Source: Angustibacter sp049994355
GTDB lineage: Bacteria; Actinomycetota; Actinomycetes; Actinomycetales; Angustibacteraceae
DNA: 64,000 nt
NCBI RefSeq assembly: GCF_049994355.1
Contig: NZ_CP188257.1
Location: forward strand, 1,426,001 to 1,490,000
Direction of reading: 5' to 3'
This document shows, one piece after another, positions 1 to 7,328 of this stretch. The notes beneath the pieces are model-generated. The model did no database searches. It worked only from the letters and a program-made list of their open reading frames with translations, and had not been told where the DNA came from. The translations under genes were made by a program, and so were the position numbers. How positions within the stretch are numbered: the first letter of the stretch is position 1; the number at the start of each line of letters is the position of its first letter.

Positions 1-1
1 G

Positions 2-709
2 CTGTCCACCCACTCGGTCGCCTTCGGCTCCCGCAACACCGGCTCGGCTACGACGAAGAAGGTGGTGTTCAAGAACACCGGTAGCAAGGCGCTGCATCCG
101 GTGCAGGTGCTGAGCGCCCCGGCGAGCGTCTCGCTCAGCGCGAACACCTGCGCCGCGGCGAAGGTGCTGGCAGGTGGCAGCTGCACCTACACCGTGCGCT
201 TCGCGCCGACTGCGGCAGGCGCCGTCTCGGCCTCGCTGCAGGTGCTGACGGCCGAGGGCACACCCGCCCAGAGCGTGGCGATCCGCGGCACCGGCGTCCA
301 GCAGCTGATGGAGCACTACTACTACCAGTACACGTTCACCAACCCGCCGGTCATCAACGGCGTCGCGGCGCCGCAGTCCTTCATCGGCACCGGCTACGCG
401 GTGGCCGGCACGTACGCGACGGGCCAGACCATCGACGTGTTCGACATCACCGGGCTGCGCCAGATCGGCACGTACCGGATCGGCGCGGTCGACAACACCG
501 TGGCGCTGGACAGCGCCCTGCTGAACACCGTGGACGTCAACGAGTACGACTGGGGCACCAGCCGCTTCACCGCGGCCACCGGCCTGGTCGACCGGACCGG
601 CACCGCCGGGCTGGGTAGCGAGGCCGGCGCGATCGCCGGGCTCGGGCTCGAGGGCACCAGCGCCTCCTTCACCGACCACCAGCCGGCCGTGGTGGCGCAC
701 CACTCCTGA
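2..709 (+). CDS. C-terminal part of a secreted/surface protein with a choice-of-anchor-D-like domain (5' end outside window)
   Basis: The frame is open from base 2, so the true start lies left of the window and only the last 235 residues are seen. Residues 1-100 form an Ig-like beta-sandwich of the ASPM/choice-of-anchor-D type: the pattern FGSRNTGS ... VVFKNTGSKAL ... CTYTVRFAPTAAG ... VAIRGTG is characteristic, with two Cys that could form a disulfide. The last 130 residues are Gly/Thr/Ala-rich and not recognised. Such modules occur in exported actinobacterial proteins, so an extracellular or cell-wall location is inferred; the signal peptide would be upstream. It ends at TGA 61 bp before the kinase gene and need not be in that operon. 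Confidence 0.75.
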   Translation: MSTHSVAFGSRNTGSATTKKVVFKNTGSKALHPVQVLSAPASVSLSANTCAAAKVLAGGSCTYTVRFAPTAAGAVSASLQVLTAEGTPAQSVAIRGTGVQQLMEHYYYQYTFTNPPVINGVAAPQSFIGTGYAVAGTYATGQTIDVFDITGLRQIGTYRIGAVDNTVALDSALLNTVDVNEYDWGTSRFTAATGLVDRTGTAGLGSEAGAIAGLGLEGTSASFTDHQPAVVAHHS

Positions 710-769
710 CTCCGCCCGCGCCCGCCGCACCCCAGCCGATGTCCTGGACTCCCCATCCAGGGCATCGGC

Positions 770-3136
770 ATGCGGGCGTCCGGCGAGCGCCGGACGCCGA
801 CGAGGCGCCAGACTGGGCCGGTGGTCTCCCCGCAGCCCACCCGGACAGCGCGGCGTCGCTCCACCCGCGACGGCTGCTACGCCGTCGCGTTCGCGGCCTA
901 CGTCGTGGGGCTGCTGCTCTGGCTGGCGGTCGGTCTGCTGCCGCTGCTCTCGCTGGTCGGCCCGCTGCGTGAGGTGGCATCGTCCGTGGCCGGCGGCCAG
1001 TCCGGTCTGGCCGCCACGGCTCGCACGATCCTGGACGAGCGCCCCACGGGCGCCGAGCAGGCCAGCTGGGCGATCGCGTACCTGTTCAGTGCGCTCAACC
1101 TCGCGCTGGGCCTGCTGCTGGCGATCCGGATGCCGCGTCAGCTGGAGTCGCGGTTGCTGTCCGTCGCGTTCATCGGCACGGCCGCGACCTTCAACCAGCC
1201 CAGCCACGTGGTGTTCCACCTGCTGGCCAGCGCGCCGGTCCTGACCGCCGTCCACTTCGTCTTCCACGTGCTCTCCGGTGTCGCATACCTGTGGGCCGTC
1301 GTCCTGTTCCCGGACGGCGAGCTGCCCGCTGCCGTCCCCCGCCGGCTGGCCCTGCCCGCCGGGCTGGTGGTCACCGCTGGCGTGGCCTGGATCTGCTGGC
1401 GCAGCAGCTTCATCCAGCACCCGCCGTTCTTCGTGGCCTTCTTCGGGGTGCTCGTGCCGATCGTCGGCATCGCCGCGCAGACCATCCGGATCCGTTCGGT
1501 CGGCTCTCCTGGGGCGCCGATGACGACGGGCCAGATGGAGAGTGTCCAGCAGTCCAGGTTGCTGCGAACCGCGCTGGTGCCCGCACTGGTCGCCGCCATG
1601 CTCTGGTTGCTGCTGAACGCCGTCGAGCGGCTGGTCGGCACCATGGCCGGCGGCGCCGGCACGGCCGGGACCAGGATCGAGGCGCTCTTCCCGGCGCTGT
1701 TCGCCGTCGTGCCCGTCGCGCTGTTCGTGGCGATCCTGCGCCTGCACCTGTGGGACCTGGACCGGGTGCTGAGCAGGGCGTTGCTGATCTCCTTGGTTGC
1801 CGGTGCCGTCTGCGTGCTGTACATCGGGGTGCTGGCGCTCAGTGCCGCGATCAGCGGAGGCATCGGCTGGTCCTCCGCAGTGGCGGTCGCCGTCGTCGCC
1901 GTGGTGATCGAGCCGGTCCGCCGGGCGTGCACGCGGCTGGCGAACCGGGTGGTGTTCGGCCAGGAGCTGCCGCCACGAGAGGCGCTGCGCCGGTTGGCGG
2001 ACCAGCTGGCTCGCGGCGACGGCGCGGACCAGCTGGTGCAGCTCACCGCCGTCGTGGTGGCCGGCAGCCGGGCCAGCGCAGCAACGGTCTGGGTACGCAC
2101 GGATGGAGAGCTCGTCCCGGTGTCGTCCTGGCCGGAGGGCGAGGACGCGACGACGATCCCGCTCGCCGGTGACGGCGGTACGGGCGACCCCGGCGTGCTC
2201 GAGCGCGCGGTCGGGTCGGCGCGGCCCGGGTGGGTCGTGCTGCCGGTGCGTCACGACGGCGTGCCGCTCGGCGCGCTGGCGGTGCGGACGCCGCCCGGCG
2301 TGGACCTGGTCCCCGCCGAGCGCAGGTTGGTCGGGCAGCTCGCCGGGCACGCGGGGATGCTCGTCGCGAACGCCATGCTCACCCACTCGTTGATGGAGCA
2401 GGTGGAGTTTGTCCGAACTCGCCGGCGCGAGCTGGCCGTCTCGCGCCGGGCGGTCGTGGTGGCGCAGGACGCCGAGCGGCGCCGGCTGGAGCGCGACCTG
2501 CACGACGGCGCCCAGCAGGAGCTCGTCGCCTTCCTCGTTCAGCTGTCCATCGTGTCCGCCGCTGTCCGGGCCGGCCGCCGACCGAGCACTGCGCTCGTCG
2601 AGCCGGCCGCGCAGCTGCTGTCCGCGTCCGTGCAGACCGTGACGGCCCTGGCCAGGGGTGGGGCGCCGCAGATCCTGGTGGAGGGCGGTCTGAGAGCTGC
2701 GCTGCGGCAGGCGGCCGACCGCGCGGCGGCCGCGGGCACCCGGGTGGAGCTGGCCGTTCGGCTGTCGCAGGAGCCCGAGCCCTCGGCCGCCAACGTGGTG
2801 TACTTCACGTGCGTGGAGGCGCTGCAGAACGCGAGCAAGCACGCCCGGGCGACCCGGATCGACGTTCGGGTGGTGCTGGACGAGGACGAGCTGCGTTTCG
2901 GGGTCAGCGACGACGGCGTCGGCTTCGACGGGCGAGGCTTCGACGGGCGAGGCGTCGACGGGCGAGGCGTCCGCGACCGAGCGATGGCAGGCTCTGGCCT
3001 GGCGGGAATCGGCCGCCGGGTCGTCGCGGCCGGCGGGGTCGCCGAGCTGACCAGTCGGCCGGGCCGTGGCACCCGGCTGGATTGCCGGCTGCCCGTCTCG
3101 ATCGCCCGCGGTGAGTCCCTGCGGGAGTCGGCGTGA
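770..3136 (+). CDS. Membrane sensor histidine kinase, NarL/DesK class (HisKA_3 + HATPase_c)
   Basis: The protein has 788 residues. About eight hydrophobic segments fill residues 40-370, followed by a GAF-like region (about 420-540) and a dimerisation/phosphoacceptor helix with ERDLHDGAQQ (His near residue 578). A HATPase domain has the N box (EALQNASKHA, near 685), the DDGVGF G1 box and the GLAGIGRRV G2 box. It should autophosphorylate and pass phosphate to the LuxR-type regulator two genes downstream. Its stop overlaps the next start (GTGA at 3133), so the three genes form one operon. The ligand is unknown. The first 40 residues are low in hydrophobicity, and a start further downstream is possible. 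A short in-frame tandem repeat expands the loop after the G1 box. Confidence 0.9.
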   Translation: MRASGERRTPTRRQTGPVVSPQPTRTARRRSTRDGCYAVAFAAYVVGLLLWLAVGLLPLLSLVGPLREVASSVAGGQSGLAATARTILDERPTGAEQASWAIAYLFSALNLALGLLLAIRMPRQLESRLLSVAFIGTAATFNQPSHVVFHLLASAPVLTAVHFVFHVLSGVAYLWAVVLFPDGELPAAVPRRLALPAGLVVTAGVAWICWRSSFIQHPPFFVAFFGVLVPIVGIAAQTIRIRSVGSPGAPMTTGQMESVQQSRLLRTALVPALVAAMLWLLLNAVERLVGTMAGGAGTAGTRIEALFPALFAVVPVALFVAILRLHLWDLDRVLSRALLISLVAGAVCVLYIGVLALSAAISGGIGWSSAVAVAVVAVVIEPVRRACTRLANRVVFGQELPPREALRRLADQLARGDGADQLVQLTAVVVAGSRASAATVWVRTDGELVPVSSWPEGEDATTIPLAGDGGTGDPGVLERAVGSARPGWVVLPVRHDGVPLGALAVRTPPGVDLVPAERRLVGQLAGHAGMLVANAMLTHSLMEQVEFVRTRRRELAVSRRAVVVAQDAERRRLERDLHDGAQQELVAFLVQLSIVSAAVRAGRRPSTALVEPAAQLLSASVQTVTALARGGAPQILVEGGLRAALRQAADRAAAAGTRVELAVRLSQEPEPSAANVVYFTCVEALQNASKHARATRIDVRVVLDEDELRFGVSDDGVGFDGRGFDGRGVDGRGVRDRAMAGSGLAGIGRRVVAAGGVAELTSRPGRGTRLDCRLPVSIARGESLRESA
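2924..2968 (+). repeat. 15-bp tandem repeat x3 inside the kinase ATP-binding domain
   Basis: The unit TTCGACGGGCGAGGC occurs twice exactly and a third time with T-to-G at its first base. In frame it encodes FDGRG-FDGRG-VDGRG directly after the DDGVG box of the HATPase domain, so copy-number change would alter the loop length without a frameshift. Confidence 0.9.
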
Positions 3137-4344
3137 CGTCCGGCTCGGTGCGCGGCCCGGCGGCTCGCAACCTGGTGGCAGCGCTGCTGACTGGGGCGTT
3201 CGCCGGGTCAGCCGCCGCCCTGGTGCTCGTCGGCTGGGCGCAGGTCGCGCAGGGGCCGGTCGGGGCGGCCGGCTGGTTCGCGGCGACGGCAGCGGTCGCG
3301 GTCGTCGTCCCGCTGACCCGCCCGTTGGCCGAGCGAGGTGCCGATCGTTTTGTGTTCGGAGCGGACGGGGACCCGAGCGCCGTGCTGGCCCGGTTCGTCG
3401 ACGAGATCTCGGGGGCGATCGCCGTGGACGACGTGCTGCCGCAGTTGGCCCGGGCGGCCGCCTCAGCCACGCACAGCCCCACCGGCCAGGCGACCGTGCG
3501 GCTGGCGGACGGCGACGCCTTCCGCCAGACCTGGCCGTCCGAGATGGCCGGCGTCGGCGAGGAGGTCACGGTGTCGCTCGAGCACGGTGGTCGCGTGGTC
3601 GGCGAGCTTGGCGTGCAGGCCGACCGCGAGGTGGCGGACGTCGACCGGGCGCAGCTGCAGCGCTTCTCGGGGCCGGCGGGTCTGGCCCTGGCCAACGTCG
3701 GGCTGACCTTCGACCTGCGACGCCAGCTGGCCCAGGAGCAGGCTCTGCTGCGCCAGCTCCGCGACTCCCGGCAGCGGTTGCTCACCGCGGCGGCCGACCA
3801 GCGGGCCAGGTTCAGCGTCGACGTCCAGCGTGAGGTGGTCCAGGTGCTCGGGCGGGCGGAGCAGGCGCTGGCGGCCGTCGCGACCGGTGACGGCGAGGCG
3901 GTCCTGCGGGCGCGCGGGGACGCCCAGCAGGCGTTGGACTCCTTGCGGGCACTGGCCTCGAGCGTCTACGAGGTGACCCTCGCCGAGCGCGGAGTGGTCG
4001 CTGCGGTACAGCGGTACCAGGAGCTGCACCCCGAGGTGTCGTGGAGCTCAGGCGCCCCGGCCCTGCCCAGGCTGCCACGTGGTGTCGAGGAGGCCGCGTA
4101 CTTCGCGCTGCTCGCCGTCGTGGGGGCACTGCCGAGCGGGGCGGGTCCGGTGGCCGTCGACCTGGAGCTGCGCACCGCGACGCTGTGGGTGTTGCTGGCC
4201 GGGCCGCGAGCGGTGCCCGATTCGGCGATCCAGCTCGCCCGGGACCGGGTCGAGGCCGCGGGCGGTGCCCTGACGGTGCGCGACTGGCAGGCACTGGACC
4301 TCGAGCTCTGGCTACCAGCCCTCGACGAGGGGTCCGGCGGATGA
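3133..4344 (+). CDS. Degenerate histidine-kinase-like protein (no phosphoacceptor His, no recognisable ATP-binding motifs)
   Basis: The protein has 403 residues: two N-terminal membrane helices (about 12-65), a GAF-like segment (about 80-195) and a helical segment that aligns with the DHp helix of the upstream kinase. In that segment FSVDVQRE stands where the partner has LERDLHDG, so the phosphorylated His is replaced by Gln (near residue 230). The C-terminal 150 residues have no N box, G1 or G2 motif. I read it as a pseudokinase that may heterodimerise with, or tune, the kinase encoded just upstream (GTGA overlap). Its stop overlaps the start of the response regulator (ATGA). The alternative is a GAF-type sensor of unrelated origin. 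Confidence 0.75.
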   Translation: MTSGSVRGPAARNLVAALLTGAFAGSAAALVLVGWAQVAQGPVGAAGWFAATAAVAVVVPLTRPLAERGADRFVFGADGDPSAVLARFVDEISGAIAVDDVLPQLARAAASATHSPTGQATVRLADGDAFRQTWPSEMAGVGEEVTVSLEHGGRVVGELGVQADREVADVDRAQLQRFSGPAGLALANVGLTFDLRRQLAQEQALLRQLRDSRQRLLTAAADQRARFSVDVQREVVQVLGRAEQALAAVATGDGEAVLRARGDAQQALDSLRALASSVYEVTLAERGVVAAVQRYQELHPEVSWSSGAPALPRLPRGVEEAAYFALLAVVGALPSGAGPVAVDLELRTATLWVLLAGPRAVPDSAIQLARDRVEAAGGALTVRDWQALDLELWLPALDEGSGG

Positions 4345-5009
4345 GCATCGGCGTGGTCCTCGCGGAGGACAACACCCTGCTGCGGCTGGGGATCAGTGGC
4401 TTGCTGGACAGTACGGACGACCTGCACCTGCTGGCTGCCGTGCCCGATCTCGCCACGTTGCTGACCGCCATCGACGACCACGACCCCGATGTGGTGTTGA
4501 CCGACATCCGGATGCCGCCCACCCATACCGACGAGGGAATCCGAGCGGCGAGGTACTGCCGCAAGCACCATCCCGGGATGGGTGTCCTGCTGCTCAGCCA
4601 GTACGTCGAACCGGCCTACGTCAAGGAGCTGCTGGACGAGGGGACGGAGGGTCGCGGCTACTTGCTGAAGGAGCGGGTCGCCGACATCGACGAGCTGGTC
4701 TCGGGGGTGCGGGCGGTGGCGGCCGGAGGCTCGGTGGTGGACCCCAAGGTGGTGCAGGCCCTGGTGTCCAGCCGGGCCCAGGCCGGCCGGTCGGAGCTGG
4801 AGCGGCTGACCCCGCGCGAGCGCGCGGTGCTCGCCGAGATGGCCCACGGTCACAACAACCACGCCATCGCGGCCGACCTGGTGATCACCCCCCGAGCGGT
4901 CGAGAAGCACATCAACGCGATCTTCGCCAAGCTCGGGGTCTCACCCCAGGACGGCGACCACCCACGGGTCCGGGCGGTGCTGCTGTACCTGTCCGAGGGC
5001 GTCCGCTGA
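4341..5009 (+). CDS. LuxR/NarL-family response regulator
   Basis: The protein has 222 residues. The receiver domain shows the acidic pocket (AEDN), the phosphoacceptor Asp near residue 55 (VLTDIRMPP) and the conserved Lys in LLKE. The C-terminal helix-turn-helix is LuxR type: LTPRERAVLAEMAHG followed by ITPRAVEKHINAIFAKLG. The ATG at 4341 overlaps the stop of the preceding gene, which fixes the start. It is the expected target of the histidine kinase at 770-3136. Regulated genes are not evident from the sequence; the next gene is on the opposite strand and converges, with only 10 bp between the two stops. Confidence 0.95.
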   Translation: MSIGVVLAEDNTLLRLGISGLLDSTDDLHLLAAVPDLATLLTAIDDHDPDVVLTDIRMPPTHTDEGIRAARYCRKHHPGMGVLLLSQYVEPAYVKELLDEGTEGRGYLLKERVADIDELVSGVRAVAAGGSVVDPKVVQALVSSRAQAGRSELERLTPRERAVLAEMAHGHNNHAIAADLVITPRAVEKHINAIFAKLGVSPQDGDHPRVRAVLLYLSEGVR

Positions 5010-5019
5010 GCGCGACCCG

Positions 5020-6399
5020 TCAGTGGCCGGGTCCGGTCATCACCTTCTGCCGCTCCGAGGCGTGTGCGCCGCCCTTGGCCTCCAGCGTGCGGCAGGCGTC
5101 CTCGATGTCGCGCGCCAGCGTGTCCACGTGCTCGCGGCTCATCGTCTCCTTGACCAGCGCGCGCATGATCGTCACGTCCTGCGCGTCCGGCGGCAGCGTG
5201 TACGCCGGCACCATCCAGCCACGTTCGGCCGACAGCTGCCAGGCGATGTCGAACTCGTTGTAGCTGTGCTGCTGGGCGAGCTTGAAGGCCACCAGGGGAA
5301 GCTGCTCCTCTCCCCGCCCGATCAGCTCGAACTGGCCCATGGCCTGCAGCTTGTCGGCCAGCAGCTCGGCGTTCGTCTGCATGTTCTGCATGATGTACGT
5401 GTAGCCGGCGCGTCCGTAGCGGACCAGGTTGTAGTACTGGGCCAGCACCATCGCCGAGCCGGTCGAGAAGTTCAGCGTGAACGTTGCGTCGGTCTTGCCG
5501 AGGTAGTTCTCCTCGAACACCAGGTCCCGGTTCAGGTCCGCCTCCCCGCGGAAGATCAGCCACCCGATGCCCGGGTACACCAGGCCGAACTTGTGCCCCG
5601 AGACGTTGATCGACCGGACCTGCTCGAGCCGGAAGTCCCAGGCCGTGTCGGGGTAGAGGAACGGCCACACGAAACCACCGCTGGCGCCGTCCACGTGCAG
5701 CGGCACGTCCAGGCCGCGCTCGCTCTTGATGCGCAGCAGCAGGTCGTTGATGCCGCCGACGTCGTCCTTGTGCCCGGTGAACGTGGTGCCCAGGACTGCG
5801 GCGACGCCGATGGTGTTCTCGTCCACGTGCGGCTCGACGTCCTCGGGCCCGATCGTGTACTTGCCCGGCTGCAGTGGCACGATGCGGGGCTCGACGTCGA
5901 AGTAGCGGCAGAACTTCTCCCAGACCACGTGCACGTCCCCGCCGAACACCAGGTTCGGGCTCTCGGTGGACCCGCCCTCGGCCTTGCGGCGTTTGCGCCA
6001 GTTCCACTTCAGGGACAGGCCGCCGAGCATGATGGCCTCCGACGACCCCTGGGTGCGCGCACCGGTCGTCGCACCCGGCGCGTGGAAGAGGTCGGCCAGC
6101 ATCCGGATGCAGCGCTGCTCGATCTCGGCGGTGCGCGGGTACTCGGCGTGGTCGATGAAGTTGCGGTGCAGGTTCATCGCGATGAGCCGCTGCGCCTCCG
6201 GCTCCATCCAGGTGGTCACGAACGTGGCCAGGTTGCGGGCCGGATCACCCTCCAGGGCCAGGTCCTCGCCAACCAGACGCATCGCCTCCACGGCAGACAT
6301 GCCGGACTCCGGGAACTCGCTGGTCGGCACCTCCCGGGTCAGGAACCGGTTGCCGAACATGGCGACGTCGGCAGCGCTTTGCAGGGGCGTGCTGGTCAT
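5020..6399 (-). CDS. gadB: Glutamate decarboxylase (PLP-dependent)
   Basis: The protein has 459 residues, the usual length for bacterial GadB. It converts glutamate to GABA plus CO2 with consumption of a proton. The PLP-binding lysine sits in SGHKFG (near residue 269), preceded by the HVDGASGGFVWPF stretch that holds the cofactor Asp. The start at 6399 is chosen because AAAGGAG lies just upstream; the frame stays open further but without such a site. The next gene downstream of the ribosome-binding site on the same strand is a membrane protein (6435-7136) that ends 35 bp upstream, so the two are probably co-transcribed. No GadC-type glutamate/GABA antiporter lies in the window. Confidence 0.95.
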   Translation of the reverse strand: MTSTPLQSAADVAMFGNRFLTREVPTSEFPESGMSAVEAMRLVGEDLALEGDPARNLATFVTTWMEPEAQRLIAMNLHRNFIDHAEYPRTAEIEQRCIRMLADLFHAPGATTGARTQGSSEAIMLGGLSLKWNWRKRRKAEGGSTESPNLVFGGDVHVVWEKFCRYFDVEPRIVPLQPGKYTIGPEDVEPHVDENTIGVAAVLGTTFTGHKDDVGGINDLLLRIKSERGLDVPLHVDGASGGFVWPFLYPDTAWDFRLEQVRSINVSGHKFGLVYPGIGWLIFRGEADLNRDLVFEENYLGKTDATFTLNFSTGSAMVLAQYYNLVRYGRAGYTYIMQNMQTNAELLADKLQAMGQFELIGRGEEQLPLVAFKLAQQHSYNEFDIAWQLSAERGWMVPAYTLPPDAQDVTIMRALVKETMSREHVDTLARDIEDACRTLEAKGGAHASERQKVMTGPGH

Positions 6400-6434
6400 C
6401 GGTGCACTCCTTTGGTTACCCCTGACGCTATTGA

Positions 6435-7136
6435 TCAGTCGGCGGAGATCGCTTCCCCCATAGTGGGTGGGATCTGTCGCCAAGCCGGGAGCATCAGGGC
6501 TGCGCCGGCCAGGAAGCAGACCGCGCCGAGCAACGTGCCCAGCACGGAGGCCCGGACGTCGATCAGGTCACCGGTGCTGGGCAGGACGAAGCTGGCCAGC
6601 GCCGACCACATGAACAGCACCGAGCCCGCCATGTTGACCCACGCGATCCACCAGCCGACCGAGCGGAGCCGGACGGCGAAGCCCAGCCCGAGCGCGGCGA
6701 TGGCGAAGCCGCTGGCCACCAGGAAGAGCGTGGAGCCGAAGAAGTCCGGGCGCCAGACGTGCTGTTCCTTCTGCTGCACGGTCGCGTTGTGCGCGATGGC
6801 GACCAGCGTGCTGACGTTGAAGAACAACGTGCCGGGGAACTGGCTGGCCGCGGCCAGCCAGCCGCGGTCGTGCGGCAACCATCCCCAGAACCGCACCGGC
6901 CCGGCGATGTTTTGTCGCATCGCCTCGACGCCGGTCATCGCCGGGCTCTGTGCCTGAACGAGCTGGCAGAACGAGGCGCTGGTGAAGAAGATCGAGCCGA
7001 CGAAGTACGTGACGGCGTCCACGGTGCCACCGACCGCGTTGGCATAGGCAGGTACGGACCCGAGGACGAAGCAGGCAGATCCGACCATGAACAGCCAGGC
7101 GATCACGGCGTTGAGGCGAGCGGGCCGCACCACCAT
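6435..7136 (-). CDS. Multi-pass membrane protein, possibly YrhK-like
   Basis: The protein has 233 residues with five or six hydrophobic helices spread over its length (for example WLFMVGSACFVLGSVPAYA near the N terminus, then YFVGSIFFTSASFCQLVQ). The GSIFF-type helix and the repeated arrangement recall YrhK-domain proteins, but I cannot confirm the family. It is immediately upstream of gadB on the same strand with a 35-bp gap, suggesting co-expression and perhaps a role in acid or envelope stress; the function is inferred from position only. A strong hairpin at 7221-7262 separates it from the protease gene upstream. Confidence 0.75.
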   Translation of the reverse strand: MVVRPARLNAVIAWLFMVGSACFVLGSVPAYANAVGGTVDAVTYFVGSIFFTSASFCQLVQAQSPAMTGVEAMRQNIAGPVRFWGWLPHDRGWLAAASQFPGTLFFNVSTLVAIAHNATVQQKEQHVWRPDFFGSTLFLVASGFAIAALGLGFAVRLRSVGWWIAWVNMAGSVLFMWSALASFVLPSTGDLIDVRASVLGTLLGAVCFLAGAALMLPAWRQIPPTMGEAISAD

Positions 7137-7220
7137 GCAGGTTCTCCTTCCCCCGACCGGCAGATCCCACCCTTCAGCGGACGACGCCCGAGCGACTCAC
7201 CCGAGTCGGGTGACCGGACG

Positions 7221-7262
7221 CCGGACCGCCCGGCCCTGAGCTTTCAGGGCCGGGCGGTCCGG
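7221..7262 (-). terminator. Perfect 19-bp hairpin, probable terminator of the subtilase gene
   Basis: Arms 7221-7239 and 7244-7262 are exact reverse complements around a 4-nt loop (GCTT). It lies 67 bp past the stop of the protease gene and before the next same-strand gene. There is no T-tract, as is common for GC-rich actinobacterial terminators. The symmetry means that it could act on either strand. Confidence 0.8.
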
Positions 7263-7320
7263 TGCGGTTCGGTTCGGTGCGGTTCGGTGCGGTTCGGTGC
7301 GGTCGGTGCGGTTCGGTGCG
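7261..7320. repeat. Imperfect tandem decamers GGTTCGGTGC
   Basis: Three exact copies occupy 7271-7300. A copy with one base deleted (7301-7309) and another exact copy (7310-7319) follow. The array sits between the protease stop codon and the terminator hairpin, so it would lie in the 3' untranslated region of the protease mRNA. It looks like slippage; no function is evident. Confidence 0.85.
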
Positions 7321-7328
7321 GGTGGGAC

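Noticed and set aside
5023..6957. A 644-codon plus-strand open frame across gadB and the membrane protein gene
   Set aside because: It is the antisense shadow of gadB: its product lacks domain features and is rich in Arg, Gln and Val as typical for a reverse frame of a GC-rich gene.
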